A stretch of DNA of 64,000 bases, taken from NCBI GenBank assembly GCA_963789565.1, contig CAWBKX010000002.1, positions 1,240,001 to 1,304,000 on the forward strand. The letters run 5' to 3'. Below, piece by piece: positions 44,487-53,556 of the stretch. The notes under the pieces are model-generated. The model was not told the origin of the DNA, did no database searches, and saw only the letters and a program-made list of their open reading frames with translations. The position numbers were made by a program, and so were the translations under genes. The DNA comes from CALAGB01 sp963789565. GTDB lineage: Bacteria; Chloroflexota; Chloroflexia; Thermomicrobiales; Thermomicrobiaceae. The first letter of the stretch is position 1; the number at the start of each line of letters is the position of its first letter.

Positions 44487-45409
44487 GTTGGGGATGACGG
44501 CTGATCGGCGAGGCCACTCGAAACCGCCTCACTCTCTTTCTCGTGAACACTAACTCGCGCCGCCGACCGCACTTCCCGCGCTCCAGATCGCACTTTTGCA
44601 CCCAATCCCCCAGACACCCAGACTGCCGCCAGGATCAACAGCGTGACCGCGATCGCGGGTGGCAACACCAGCCAGGGCCAGACCGAGCGGCTGAAGAGTA
44701 GCGGGTCGTTGAAGGCCCAGCTCAGCATGGTCCCCCAGCTGATCGACCCAGTCGCTCCTAGCCCCAGAAACGCCAGCGTGGCCTCGGCGAAAATGGCGTA
44801 ACGCAACGTCAACGTGAGTTTCGTTGGCAAGATGTCGAGCGTCGCTGGGAGCACGTGCCGCAGAACGATCCTCCACTCGGGAGCTCCGCTGGCTCGGGCC
44901 GCATCCACGAAACCACTCGACCGCGTCTGTAGCACGAGACTCCGCACGATGCGCGCATATGCCGGCCAGGAGAGGAACCCCAACATCAGCGCTAGCGTGA
45001 GTCGGCTGGCACCTGTCAGCGCGATGATCAAGAGATAGAGCGGGATGCTCGGCAGCGCCAGGAGCAAGTCGACGACGCCCATTAGCAGCGCTTCCGAACT
45101 CCGAAAGAATCCTGCTGTGAGCCCAACGAGCCAGCTCATCACCGTCGAGATCGCGACGACGATCAGCGCGACGTAGAGCGTCGTGCGAGCACCGTAGACG
45201 AGTTGTGAGAACTGATCTTGTCCCAGATCGTTCGTTCCCAGCCAATGGGCCGATGATGGAGCGTTGAGCGGATCGCCGGAAAGCAAATGTGGATCGTACG
45301 GAGCAAACCGAGCCGCGAGCAGGGCAACCACGCCGGCCGTCAGCAGGATGAAGACTCCGAAATAGAACGTCACTGGTCGCTGGCGCTCAGACATGGGCTG
45401 GCCGCTCAA
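44471..45409 (-). CDS. DppC/NikC-type ABC permease
   Basis: A 312-residue inner-membrane permease of the peptide/nickel family. It has the N-terminal helix and oligopeptide-family LLSGDPLNAPSSAHWLGTNDLGQD motif, about six helices, and the ATPase-contact pattern SGAPEWRIVLRHVLP. It is the last gene of the hydrogenase-linked run and overlaps the B-type permease by 23 bp. Nickel rather than peptide as substrate is inferred from the operon. No cognate ATPases (DppD/F or NikD/E) are in the window. Confidence 0.85.
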   Translation of the reverse strand: MSGQPMSERQRPVTFYFGVFILLTAGVVALLAARFAPYDPHLLSGDPLNAPSSAHWLGTNDLGQDQFSQLVYGARTTLYVALIVVAISTVMSWLVGLTAGFFRSSEALLMGVVDLLLALPSIPLYLLIIALTGASRLTLALMLGFLSWPAYARIVRSLVLQTRSSGFVDAARASGAPEWRIVLRHVLPATLDILPTKLTLTLRYAIFAEATLAFLGLGATGSISWGTMLSWAFNDPLLFSRSVWPWLVLPPAIAVTLLILAAVWVSGGLGAKVRSGAREVRSAARVSVHEKESEAVSSGLADQPSSPTALIP

Positions 45410-46400
45410 GCGGATCGAATTTCAAATAGATCAGTTCAAGACACAGATTGGCCGACAGCACCCCCAAACCTGACAGCAAGAAGACCGCCTGCAGCACCGG
45501 GTAGTCGCGCGACTGCACCGCCTGAAATGCCAACTGTCCGAGTCCCGGCAGATCGAAGACCCGTTCGATCACGAGAGCGCCGCCGAATATGGCGCCGAGC
45601 CGCAGTCCAAAGAAGGTGAGCAATGGCATGGCCACGTTTGGCAGGAGATGACGTACGACGATCTGGCGCTCGCGCAGCCCCTTTGCGCGAGCTAGCGACA
45701 ACCACTCTGCGTGGCGCATGCCGACGACGGCGTCACGCGAGATCAAGAGAAACCCAGCGGCCCCGGCAAGCGAGAGCGCCAGCACCGGCAGGATCATATG
45801 CGTCACGACGTCAGACATTCGCGCCAAGTCGCCGCTGATTCCCGATCCGTACTGAGCAAAGACGGACTTCCCTCCACCCAACGGCAGCCAATTCAGGCCG
45901 ATCGCAAAGACGAGCAGCAACATGATGGCAACCAGGAACTCGGGCATGGCCGCCAGGATCGCCGCCAGAGAGACGGCTCCGCGCTCGACGCTCTCCCCTC
46001 GAAACCAGGTGGCCCCGATACCAATCGTCGTACCGATCAGCGCGGCGAGAACGAGTGACGAGAGCATCAGCCCCAACGTCCAGGGGAGCCGCTGCAGAAT
46101 CAACGTGCCAACCGGATGAGAGTGCGAGATCGACCAGCCCAGGTTGCCATGCATGAGATCGCTCACGTAGACGCGAAACTGGCTGCTGACCGGTTGGTTG
46201 AGATGGTAGTAGTCCTGCAGGCGAGCGCGGTCTGTCGCGGAGATGGGCGCGGCGGCATCCAGCCCGCCATTCAAACTGGCTGCCAGTGGGTCACCAGGTA
46301 GGAAACGTGGGATCAGGAAGTTGAGCAGAATCACCAGACAAGCCAGGATCGCGTAGCGCCCCAGAAGGATTGGGATGGGCCGACGCGCTGGGCCGTTCAT
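45387..46400 (-). CDS. DppB/NikB-type ABC permease
   Basis: A 337-residue permease with an N-terminal helix (YAILACLVILLNFLIPRFLPGDPL), about six helices, and the contact loop RAKGLRERQIVVRHLLPN, typical of DppB/NikB. The ATG at 46400 overlaps the binding-protein stop by 4 bp. It forms the membrane channel together with the next permease. Confidence 0.87.
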   Translation of the reverse strand: MNGPARRPIPILLGRYAILACLVILLNFLIPRFLPGDPLAASLNGGLDAAAPISATDRARLQDYYHLNQPVSSQFRVYVSDLMHGNLGWSISHSHPVGTLILQRLPWTLGLMLSSLVLAALIGTTIGIGATWFRGESVERGAVSLAAILAAMPEFLVAIMLLLVFAIGLNWLPLGGGKSVFAQYGSGISGDLARMSDVVTHMILPVLALSLAGAAGFLLISRDAVVGMRHAEWLSLARAKGLRERQIVVRHLLPNVAMPLLTFFGLRLGAIFGGALVIERVFDLPGLGQLAFQAVQSRDYPVLQAVFLLSGLGVLSANLCLELIYLKFDPLERPAHV

Positions 46401-48079
46401 GAGCGGAGCAGCGTCAGCTTGTTGTTGGGGAAGGGGATGCCGTTCATCAGCCCTCCCCACGTCTCCATCGGCGTGAAGAAGTCCGCGTTGTAGATCCAAT
46501 AGAAGTTGCGGTGATAGAGGATGAGGGTGGGGAGCTCATCAGCCAAAATCTGCTGCATTCGAAAGACGATGGCTTTGCGCTTTTCCGGATCGAGCTCAGC
46601 AAGCTCCTGCTCACCCAGTTGTGCGTATTCGGCGTTCTTGAAGATCGATCCTTTGGCGAAAGCGTTGGCCTCTTCTCCGGCGTACCAGCGACGCAGATAA
46701 TCCGGATCACCGCCGATGCCGATGTGACCGGTGAGCGCGAGTTGAAAGCTGCCGTCGCTGAGCAGCTGCAATCGCGTGGCGACGTCGACCTGCTTCACGT
46801 TGAGCGTGATTCCGACCGCTTCGAGCATCGGCGCCATCAACTCGGGCTCGCGTGCCGTCGGATCTGCCAGCAGATCGACCGAGATCTTCTCGCCGTTGAG
46901 CAGCGACCTGGCCTTTTCGGGGTCGTATGGGTATTGGGTCACGTTCGGGTTGAACCATGGCGTGCCGGGGGGCACGATAGCCACGCCGTTGACGATGGCC
47001 GGGCCTTTGGTGATCGTCTTGGCGATCTGCTCACGATTCAGCGCGTACATGATCGCCTGGCGTACCTCTTTGCGATCGAGCGGAGCGGATTGGGTATTGA
47101 CCGCCATGCGCACCACCGACAGCGGTTCGGTTACAGCGACCTTCAGCTGCGCGTCGTTAGCCAGGAGACCAACAATCGATGCGTCGGTGCTCTGAGAGAG
47201 ATCCACGTCTCCGTTCTGCACCTGCTGCAATTCTGTTTGCGCGGGAATCGTGATCTGCTGAACCTCGGCGACTCGTGGTGTTCCACGAAAGTAGGTGTCG
47301 TACGCTGTCAGTCGATAGGCACCCGCCGTCGCGTCATGTTCCGTGACCACATATGGCCCGCTGCCGATCATGGCGCTCGAGTCGGAGAACTTGGTTGCGT
47401 CCGGCACCGATGCCCAGACATGTTTGGGGATGACTGGCACGATCCCGGCGATCTCCTCCAGGAAGTTCGCGGCGGGATGAGCCAGCGTGAATTTTACGGT
47501 GCCATCCGCACCCGCCTCAGTCGACTCGACCACGTCGGAAGACATCCATTTGAACGGGTGGTCTTTGAAATAGCCAAAGGAGAAGGCCACGTCGTCAGGC
47601 GTGAGCGACTGTCCGTCGTGCCAGGTTGCGTCGCTGGCAATCGCGAAGGAGTAGCTCTTGCCGTCTGGCGCTGTCTCCCACCGCGTCCCCAGCCAGGGGA
47701 TGATTTGCTTGTCGTCTTTCCACGTGAGGGTATCGAATACGAAGCTGAGCAGCACCACGCCACCAGGTCCAGTCGTGGAAAACTGGAACGGCGAGAGCGT
47801 CCCGACATCGGTCCACCAGGCAAAGCGGATCTTGGCGACCGCACTGCTCGACGGTGCGCTCGGGCTTGCGGTGACTGCGCTTGGGCTCGTCGCTGACGAT
47901 GTCGGGGCACTTCCGCCACTCTTCGCCTGCGTGCCACCGCAAGACGCAAGCAGCGACGAGACGGTCAAACCACCGACAATGCCCGAGATACCTCCCAGCA
48001 GGCGACGCCTCGTGACTTGTCCATGAAGATTCAGTCGCTGACTCAGGCGACGGGAGGGGGTTTGGTCAGATGGTCTCAT
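46397..48079 (-). CDS. Family-5 extracellular solute-binding lipoprotein (nickel candidate)
   Basis: A 560-residue SBP_bac_5 protein. It has a twin-arginine motif TRRRLLGG and a lipobox LLASC near residue 46, then a Ser/Thr/Ala-rich linker, so it is probably a Tat-exported lipoprotein. SBP_bac_5 landmarks include WETAPDGKSYSFAIASDATWHDGQ and IGSGPYVV. The family binds peptides, nickel chelates and others. Its start overlaps the hydrogenase-linked gene upstream by 14 bp and it shares the transcript, which suggests nickel. Sequence alone cannot confirm this. Confidence 0.85.
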   Translation of the reverse strand: MRPSDQTPSRRLSQRLNLHGQVTRRRLLGGISGIVGGLTVSSLLASCGGTQAKSGGSAPTSSATSPSAVTASPSAPSSSAVAKIRFAWWTDVGTLSPFQFSTTGPGGVVLLSFVFDTLTWKDDKQIIPWLGTRWETAPDGKSYSFAIASDATWHDGQSLTPDDVAFSFGYFKDHPFKWMSSDVVESTEAGADGTVKFTLAHPAANFLEEIAGIVPVIPKHVWASVPDATKFSDSSAMIGSGPYVVTEHDATAGAYRLTAYDTYFRGTPRVAEVQQITIPAQTELQQVQNGDVDLSQSTDASIVGLLANDAQLKVAVTEPLSVVRMAVNTQSAPLDRKEVRQAIMYALNREQIAKTITKGPAIVNGVAIVPPGTPWFNPNVTQYPYDPEKARSLLNGEKISVDLLADPTAREPELMAPMLEAVGITLNVKQVDVATRLQLLSDGSFQLALTGHIGIGGDPDYLRRWYAGEEANAFAKGSIFKNAEYAQLGEQELAELDPEKRKAIVFRMQQILADELPTLILYHRNFYWIYNADFFTPMETWGGLMNGIPFPNNKLTLLRS

Positions 48080-48812
48080 TGGCGAGCTTCAGGTGGTAGT
48101 CAGTGTAGCGCACCAGGTTGGCGTGCTGGCGCGCGTCGAGTACCTCACAGACCCAACCCCAGTGAAGCGAGACCCAGTCGCCAACTTTCGCATCGTCCGC
48201 AAACCCGTGGCCTTCAATCTGACGCACGACGGTCGTTCGCGCCTCGTCGCCGAGAGCGAGCTTGCCGCGATCCAGGAGCAGGGGACGGCGCTGCACGATG
48301 AGCTCAGGCCCGACGACCTCCGTCACGTTGCCCCAGCTGATGCGGCACTGGTCCATAGTTTCGAGGGAGTGCTCGAGCTGACCGGCGCGACTGTGGACGT
48401 CGAAGACGTGGAAGTTGTGGTGCGGTCGTGCACCCGCCGGAGCCTTGGAGAGGATCAGATCGAGTGCTTTTCCCTGCAATTGTTTGCCGAAGCGTTCTTT
48501 GAGTGCATCGTACAGTTGGCGAACCTCGACGCGCTGCAGCAGGTCATTCCCGATCCAGTACGCATCGACGACCCGGGCATCAAACGGATCGGCGATGTCG
48601 TTCTCTCGGGCGATCAGCTTCAGATATGGAAGCGCGCCCGTGAAGGTTTTGAGCAGGGGCTGAAGCCCACCGTCGACGACGTTTTCGATGCCGTATTCGA
48701 ACAAGGTCCGGTTGTCGTCGCCACCGCAATAGCGCAGGCGGTTTGGCATGAACCCATAGCGGATGAAGCGGAGTTGTCCGGCAAGGATCGCGTCGGTCGA
48801 AAGAAGACTCAC
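48066..48812 (-). CDS. Hydrogenase-cluster protein of unknown function
   Basis: A 248-residue soluble protein with LRYCGGDDNRTLFEY near the N-terminus, then APAGARPHHNFHVFDVHSR and a C-terminal VGDWVSLHWGWVCEVLD. I recall similar proteins in hydrogenase operons, possibly annotated DUF6390, but cannot verify the match. The start overlaps hypC by 4 bp. The His-rich motif could bind metal. No enzymatic family is clear. Confidence 0.7.
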   Translation of the reverse strand: MSLLSTDAILAGQLRFIRYGFMPNRLRYCGGDDNRTLFEYGIENVVDGGLQPLLKTFTGALPYLKLIARENDIADPFDARVVDAYWIGNDLLQRVEVRQLYDALKERFGKQLQGKALDLILSKAPAGARPHHNFHVFDVHSRAGQLEHSLETMDQCRISWGNVTEVVGPELIVQRRPLLLDRGKLALGDEARTTVVRQIEGHGFADDAKVGDWVSLHWGWVCEVLDARQHANLVRYTDYHLKLANETI

Positions 48813-49045
48813 GTTTCATCCGTCCAATTCAAGATGGAATCGAGTTCCTCGAGTACGGATAGAATCTCTTGGGCCATCTCCGGTTCGAGTCGCTCAAGTC
48901 CCAGCCCGGCGTGATGGTAAATGTAATCTCCTACGTTCACCGCGCCGATCCCGATCAGCGACACCGGAACCTCCTGACCGTTCTGCTCTATCCAGGCGAC
49001 ATCAGTCGCTACTCGCACTACACGTGCCGGGATCGCTTGACACAT
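48809..49045 (-). CDS. hypC: Hydrogenase maturation chaperone HypC
   Basis: A 78-residue HypC/HupF protein beginning MCQAIPARVVRV, whose Cys2 is the conserved residue that carries the Fe(CN)2CO unit with HypD. It has the GDYIYHHAGLGLERL motif. The ATG at 49045 follows GAGGGG, whereas longer in-frame starts would place Cys internally. No hypB, hypD, hypE or hypF is in the window, so these must be elsewhere. Confidence 0.93.
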   Translation of the reverse strand: MCQAIPARVVRVATDVAWIEQNGQEVPVSLIGIGAVNVGDYIYHHAGLGLERLEPEMAQEILSVLEELDSILNWTDET

Positions 49046-49055
49046 CTGCATCCCC

Positions 49056-49400
49056 TCAATCGTCAACATCGATGCTTTCCAAAACGAGTTCTGGCGCGTC
49101 GTCCAACGGCAGACCCGGCCCGTGACATACCGGGCAGCCACCGTCATGATCGATCACGGTGAAGTCGACATCGCATCGCATGCAATGGACGACCTGAGCG
49201 AGCGGCTCGACCACCAGACGAGCCCCTTCTAGGATCGTCCCAGAACTCATGGCAAGAAACAATGTCTCAATGGTCTCAGGTGTAACGTGTCCAGTCGGAG
49301 AATAGCGAAATGTCAGCCTATCGACATGCCTTGAACCAGCGTTATTCGCCGCCACAATGGCCTGATTCAACGCACTCGACATCAATCCAACTTCGTGCAC
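49056..49400 (-). CDS. hypA: Hydrogenase nickel incorporation protein HypA
   Basis: A 114-residue protein with the nickel-binding N-terminus MHEVGLM (His2) and a zinc site of two CxxC pairs (HCMRCDV and GCPVCHG). It delivers nickel to the hydrogenase large subunit with HypB. The start overlaps the protease gene by 19 bp. Near-normal length for the family. Confidence 0.94.
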   Translation of the reverse strand: MHEVGLMSSALNQAIVAANNAGSRHVDRLTFRYSPTGHVTPETIETLFLAMSSGTILEGARLVVEPLAQVVHCMRCDVDFTVIDHDGGCPVCHGPGLPLDDAPELVLESIDVDD

Positions 49401-49894
49401 TCGTCCGCATCCCTTTCTCTATCTGTGTGATTTATCGATTGCCAGCACCGTATCTCTTGTGCCGCGGCCAGCACGAGTCCGGGTAACGCCTCGGCCACGG
49501 GGGATGTCAGGGTGGTGCCGAGCGACGTCGCTTGAGGCTGCAGACCCAACAGCACGATGTCCCGTGGCTCGGAACCGAGCATGCGCAACGCCGACAATAG
49601 GTCGGCCACGCCAAGTTCATGCGCGGAGGATCCGGTCGTCAGGCTGGCGAGCTGCTCACGGTCGAACCGCGCCAGCGTGCCAGCAGGGGCCCCGACGTTG
49701 ACCGCGTCAAGCAGCAGCAGACGGCTGGCGCCCGACGCAATGCTCAACAGTTCGAGCCCTAGCGTTCCGCCGTCGACGAACGTCAGCTCGGGTGAATCAC
49801 CGAGCATCTCCCGCACGCCGCGCAGCGCATGCACGCCGACCCCTTCGTCGGACAGGATGACGTTCCCCAGCCCGATGACGACCGTCTCCGCCAT
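49382..49894 (-). CDS. hyaD: Hydrogenase maturation protease (HyaD/HybD type)
   Basis: A 170-residue endopeptidase that trims the C-terminal peptide of the large subunit after nickel insertion. It has VIGLGNVILSDEGVGVHAL with the conserved metal-binding Glu, LLLLDAVNVGAPAG with Asp, and a HELGVADLLSAL His. The tail after residue 150 is charged. It directly abuts the cytochrome b gene. Its likely target is the large subunit here, whose processing site is in DPCLACAVH. Confidence 0.92.
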   Translation of the reverse strand: MAETVVIGLGNVILSDEGVGVHALRGVREMLGDSPELTFVDGGTLGLELLSIASGASRLLLLDAVNVGAPAGTLARFDREQLASLTTGSSAHELGVADLLSALRMLGSEPRDIVLLGLQPQATSLGTTLTSPVAEALPGLVLAAAQEIRCWQSINHTDRERDADECTKLD

Positions 49895-50713
49895 CTATCC
49901 TTCTCCGCCCTCACTGCTGACCAAGGTTGACTCAGTCGGTTCAACCGTCAGTGGCACGCTATTCGGCACCGCCACACGCTTCCCCTCCGACTCCGCCAGA
50001 TCTTCTTCGGTCACGTATTTGTAGCCCGAGAAGATGCTGTCGAGCGTGCCGTTTCGCTTCTCGCGGGAGACCAGCCACGAGCTATATATGTGGTGGATGG
50101 TGAACCCGATCAGCATGAACATGATGAAGAAATGGATCTCGCGCTGCGTCTGAATGTTCACCACGCCCGGAAGCCAGCTAAAGAGCGTATGCCAGATACC
50201 GGTTCCGACGTCGTTCGAGTAGAGCGCGAACCCGGTCAGAATCTGAATCAAGAAGAGGACGTAGATCCCAACGTAGGCCAGCGCGGCCAGCGAGTTGTGC
50301 CCCACCTCCGACGGCGCTCTCCAGCGCAGGAAGAGGTAGTACTTCAGCATGTCGACGATGCTGCGCAGTTGGCGTCGTGTCGTGGGGATGAAGGCGCTCC
50401 AGCGCGCGTACTTGTTCCCTACGAACGCCCAGTAGATACGGATCAGGAACGCCATCGTGAAGACGAACGCGGTCACTTCATGAATGAAGCGCATCGTCGC
50501 CAGGAAGTAGCCTCCCTGGCCGCGAACGACGATGAACGGGTTGTGCAGGTAGTAGCCGGTAAACGAGAGGATCACGATCGAAAGGAAGATCGTCCAGTGG
50601 ACCGCGCGCACCGGCACTTCCCAGACATAGATCCTGCGCAACGGCGACGACTCTCGACGAACGGTCTTCACGGCGACGTGTGGGGTTGGAGACGATTGCT
50701 TCGTACCCTGCAT
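49895..50713 (-). CDS. hyaC: Ni/Fe-hydrogenase b-type cytochrome subunit
   Basis: A 272-residue membrane protein. Helices include VHWTIFLSIVILSFTGYYL, FIHEVTAFVFTMAFLIRIYWAF, LAALAYVGIYVLFLIQILTGF and HFFIMFMLIGFTIHHIYSSW. Histidines in these helices (VHW, IHE, FFIMF...HH) fit the two haems of HyaC/HupC cytochromes, which pass electrons to quinone. It lies 10 bp after the large subunit. Its cytosolic tails are longer than in E. coli. Confidence 0.92.
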   Translation of the reverse strand: MQGTKQSSPTPHVAVKTVRRESSPLRRIYVWEVPVRAVHWTIFLSIVILSFTGYYLHNPFIVVRGQGGYFLATMRFIHEVTAFVFTMAFLIRIYWAFVGNKYARWSAFIPTTRRQLRSIVDMLKYYLFLRWRAPSEVGHNSLAALAYVGIYVLFLIQILTGFALYSNDVGTGIWHTLFSWLPGVVNIQTQREIHFFIMFMLIGFTIHHIYSSWLVSREKRNGTLDSIFSGYKYVTEEDLAESEGKRVAVPNSVPLTVEPTESTLVSSEGGEG

Positions 50714-50723
50714 CGATCGTCTC

Positions 50724-52436
50724 CTATCGCACCTTCACCTGAACAAGTTGCCGACCATGTGGATCAACCACGTGAACCGCGCAGGCCAGGCACGGATCGA
50801 ACGAGTGGATGGTGCGCAGGATCTCGATCGGGCGCTCGGGGTCGGCGATGGGTGTGTTGAGCAGACTGGCCTCGTACGCTCCCGGGTTGCCGCTCGCGTC
50901 GCGCGGACCGGCGTTCCAGGTGCTCGGTACGACAGCCTGATAGTTCTTGACTTTCTTGTCCTCGATCTCGACCCAATGCCCAAGCGCTCCACGCGGCGCC
51001 TCGTGCGTGCCCATTCCCTGCGCCGACTTCGGCCAGGAGTCGGGATCCCACATGGATCCGTTGTGCATCTCGAGGTTGCCGCTGTTCATATTGGTCGAAA
51101 GTTCATCAAGCCAACCCTCGAGCTGACCGACCATGAATTGCGTCTCGATGGCTCGTGCGGCCACCCGGCCCAGCGTCGAGAAGAGTGCCGCCGGTTGCGC
51201 GTTGAACTTCTGCAGCACCCCGTCGACGGCGCTCTTGATCTCCGGAACGCCGGCCGCATAGGCGACGAGGGTGCGAGCAAGCGGCCCGACCTCCATGGCA
51301 CTGCCGTCGTAGCGTGGCGATTTCAACCAGGAGTATTTCTGGTCGGTGTTCAAGAAGTCGTACGGCGGTTTTGGACCGCTGTACTTCGGGTTGGTCTGAC
51401 CCTCGGTCGGGTTGAGGCCGGTGGTATCACCGCCCGAATACTCGTACCAGGAGTGAGTCACGAACTCGGCAATGTTGTCTGGTGAGAAGTCGTGAACCTG
51501 AGACAGATCTCGATTCATGACGATGCCGCGCGGGATCAAGAAGGACGCCGAGTCGTGAACTCCGCCCTTCGGGTATCCGCCGTATGCCATGAAATTACCG
51601 AGTCCTTCGCCGATCGCGAACCACTCCGGATAGAAGCCGGCCACTGCCAACACGTCGGGAACGTAGACCTGCTCGACGAAGATCTTGGCGGTGGCGATCA
51701 ACTGGCGCATGAACTCGATTCGCTCAGGATTGATGGCGGCATCCGGTGAGTTCGGATCGATGCCGGTGGCCATTCCGCCAACCAGGTAGGTCTGCGGATG
51801 CGGATTCTTGCCGCCCAGGACCGCATGCATGCGGATCACGTCGCGCTGCCAGTCAAGCGCTTCGATGTAGTGCGCAACGGCCATGAGGTTGGCCTCTGGT
51901 GGCAATTGATAGGCCGGATGGCCCCAATAGCCGCTGGTGAAGAGGCTGAGCTGCCCGCTTTCGGCCAGCCCCGTTATCCGGTCAAGCACGCCTTTGAAAT
52001 ACGTGGTGCTCGACTTCGGCCAGGTTGAAATCGACTGTGCCAGTGTGGCCGTTTTGGCTGGGTCTGCCTTCAGCGCGGATGTGACATCGACCCAATCCAG
52101 GGCGTGCAGGTGATAGAAGTGGATGACGTGGTCCTGCACCAGCTGGATTCCGGCCATCAGGTTGCGCACCAGTCGAGCGTTGTCCGGAATCTCGAGCCCG
52201 AGCGCATCCTCGACGGCGCGCACCGAAGCGATGGCGTGCACGGTCGTGCAAACTCCGCAAATGCGCTGTGCCCAAATCCAGGCTTCGCGTGGGTCGCGTC
52301 CGCCCAGGATCAGCTCGATCCCGCGGAACATAGTGCCCGAGCTCCAGGCCTGGCTGACTTTCCCTCCGTCCACCTCCGCCTCGACCCTGAGGTGTCCTTC
52401 AATTCGAGTAACTGGGTCAATCGCGATGCGCGTCAT
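50724..52436 (-). CDS. hyaB: [NiFe]-hydrogenase large subunit
   Basis: The 570-residue catalytic subunit has both cysteine pairs that hold the NiFe(CN)2CO centre: RICGVC near residue 72 (L1) and DPCLACAVH at the C-terminus (L2). The sequence after AVH, VVDPHGRQLVQVKVR, is the peptide removed by the maturation protease. It opens with TRIAIDPVTRIEGHLRVE. The ATG at 52436 overlaps the small subunit gene by 20 bp. Group 1 uptake type is indicated by its Tat-bearing partner and cytochrome b. Confidence 0.96.
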   Translation of the reverse strand: MTRIAIDPVTRIEGHLRVEAEVDGGKVSQAWSSGTMFRGIELILGGRDPREAWIWAQRICGVCTTVHAIASVRAVEDALGLEIPDNARLVRNLMAGIQLVQDHVIHFYHLHALDWVDVTSALKADPAKTATLAQSISTWPKSSTTYFKGVLDRITGLAESGQLSLFTSGYWGHPAYQLPPEANLMAVAHYIEALDWQRDVIRMHAVLGGKNPHPQTYLVGGMATGIDPNSPDAAINPERIEFMRQLIATAKIFVEQVYVPDVLAVAGFYPEWFAIGEGLGNFMAYGGYPKGGVHDSASFLIPRGIVMNRDLSQVHDFSPDNIAEFVTHSWYEYSGGDTTGLNPTEGQTNPKYSGPKPPYDFLNTDQKYSWLKSPRYDGSAMEVGPLARTLVAYAAGVPEIKSAVDGVLQKFNAQPAALFSTLGRVAARAIETQFMVGQLEGWLDELSTNMNSGNLEMHNGSMWDPDSWPKSAQGMGTHEAPRGALGHWVEIEDKKVKNYQAVVPSTWNAGPRDASGNPGAYEASLLNTPIADPERPIEILRTIHSFDPCLACAVHVVDPHGRQLVQVKVR

Positions 52437-53556
52437 CTTCAGCCTCCTCAGCATTGACGATTGGAGTCAAGGCCTCAGGGGCCGGCTCTTCATCGGGTCT
52501 GATCTTGGATCGCACCACACTGGCGACACCGTGCGCGGCGAATGCGGCCGCGGTGGCGGCCGTGAGGCCGACTCCGATCTCGCCCGCGGTTACGTCCGCT
52601 CCAAATCCTGGTGGTTTCGGTAGCCGATCGTAGAAGGGGGACATGTGCTGCCAAAAGAGGGGGGAAGCGCAGCCAATGCAGCCGTGACCAGCCTTCACCG
52701 GCCAGCTCGTGCCATCATTCCAGCGCACCACCGGACAGTTGTAATGCGTCTCGGGACCTTTGCAGCCCATCTTGTAGAGGCACCAGCCCTTGCGGCTGCC
52801 CTCATCGCCCCATTCCTGCACGAAGCGACCGGCATCATAGTGGGCGCGGCGCTCGCACTGGTCGTGGATCAGGGCTCCATATGCGAAGAGTGGTCGGTGA
52901 TATTGATCGGTCGCCGGAAGCTCACCGAAGGTCAGGTAATGCACGAGCACGGCAGCGGTGTTGGCGACGTTGTGCGGGCAGCCACCGAGATTGATGTGCT
53001 TGAGACCAGGCACGGCCCGCTCAATACCCACCGCTCCGGTTGGACCCGACGCGACCAGGCCGCCATCCCAGGCGCAGGCGCCGACGGCGATTGTCGCGGC
53101 GGCGTTGGTGCAGACCTCTTTGGCGATGTCGAGCGCGGTGCGTCCACCAATGGTGCAGTAGACCCCATCGTCCGCGAGCGGAATCGCACCCTCAACGATG
53201 ACGAGATACTTGCCCTTTTGCTCCTGGACGACCCTGGTGAGCACGTCCTCGGCCTGCTTACCGGCCCCAGCCATGATCAGCTCGTGATATTCCCAGGAGA
53301 GGAGATCGAGGACGACGTCAGCAACTGGCGGGTGACTTGAGCGAATCATCGACTCGGAGTTGCCAGCACAATCCTGGAACTCAAGCCAGACGAGCACCGG
53401 CTTATCGACCTTCTGCAGTGCCTTACTGACCCGTCCAACGTATTGAGGTGGCAGCGCCAGTGTGGCCACCATGCTGGCGCAAAATGCCAGAAACGCCCGC
53501 CTGGTGATGCCGCGTCGTTCTAGCGCGGTGGGAAGATCGGTATCGAGATGCTGCAT
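52417..53556 (-). CDS. hyaA: [NiFe]-hydrogenase small subunit, Tat-exported
   Basis: A 379-residue iron-sulfur subunit. The Tat signal is TRRAFLAFC (18-26); the C-terminal VGLTAATAAAFAAHGVASVV is a membrane anchor. Ligands for the medial and distal clusters are visible (HDQCERR, GWCLYKMGCKGP, CPVVRWNDG, HGCIGC). In the proximal cluster motif, the usual CxxC is C63-A-G-N66, so the second Cys is Asn; other proximal Cys are in VGACAWDGG and GGCPHN. The ATG at 53556 with GGGAAAGGCGG upstream is chosen. It begins the hydrogenase run, and 53557-53821 shows no promoter I can define. Confidence 0.94.
   Translation of the reverse strand: MQHLDTDLPTALERRGITRRAFLAFCASMVATLALPPQYVGRVSKALQKVDKPVLVWLEFQDCAGNSESMIRSSHPPVADVVLDLLSWEYHELIMAGAGKQAEDVLTRVVQEQKGKYLVIVEGAIPLADDGVYCTIGGRTALDIAKEVCTNAAATIAVGACAWDGGLVASGPTGAVGIERAVPGLKHINLGGCPHNVANTAAVLVHYLTFGELPATDQYHRPLFAYGALIHDQCERRAHYDAGRFVQEWGDEGSRKGWCLYKMGCKGPETHYNCPVVRWNDGTSWPVKAGHGCIGCASPLFWQHMSPFYDRLPKPPGFGADVTAGEIGVGLTAATAAAFAAHGVASVVRSKIRPDEEPAPEALTPIVNAEEAEDDAHRD

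Noticed and set aside
46511..47896. 461-codon plus-strand open frame opposite the hydrogenase-linked binding protein
   Set aside because: It is antisense to a well-supported SBP_bac_5 gene with signal peptide and family motifs; its product has no recognisable domain and has the biased composition of a shadow frame in GC-rich DNA.
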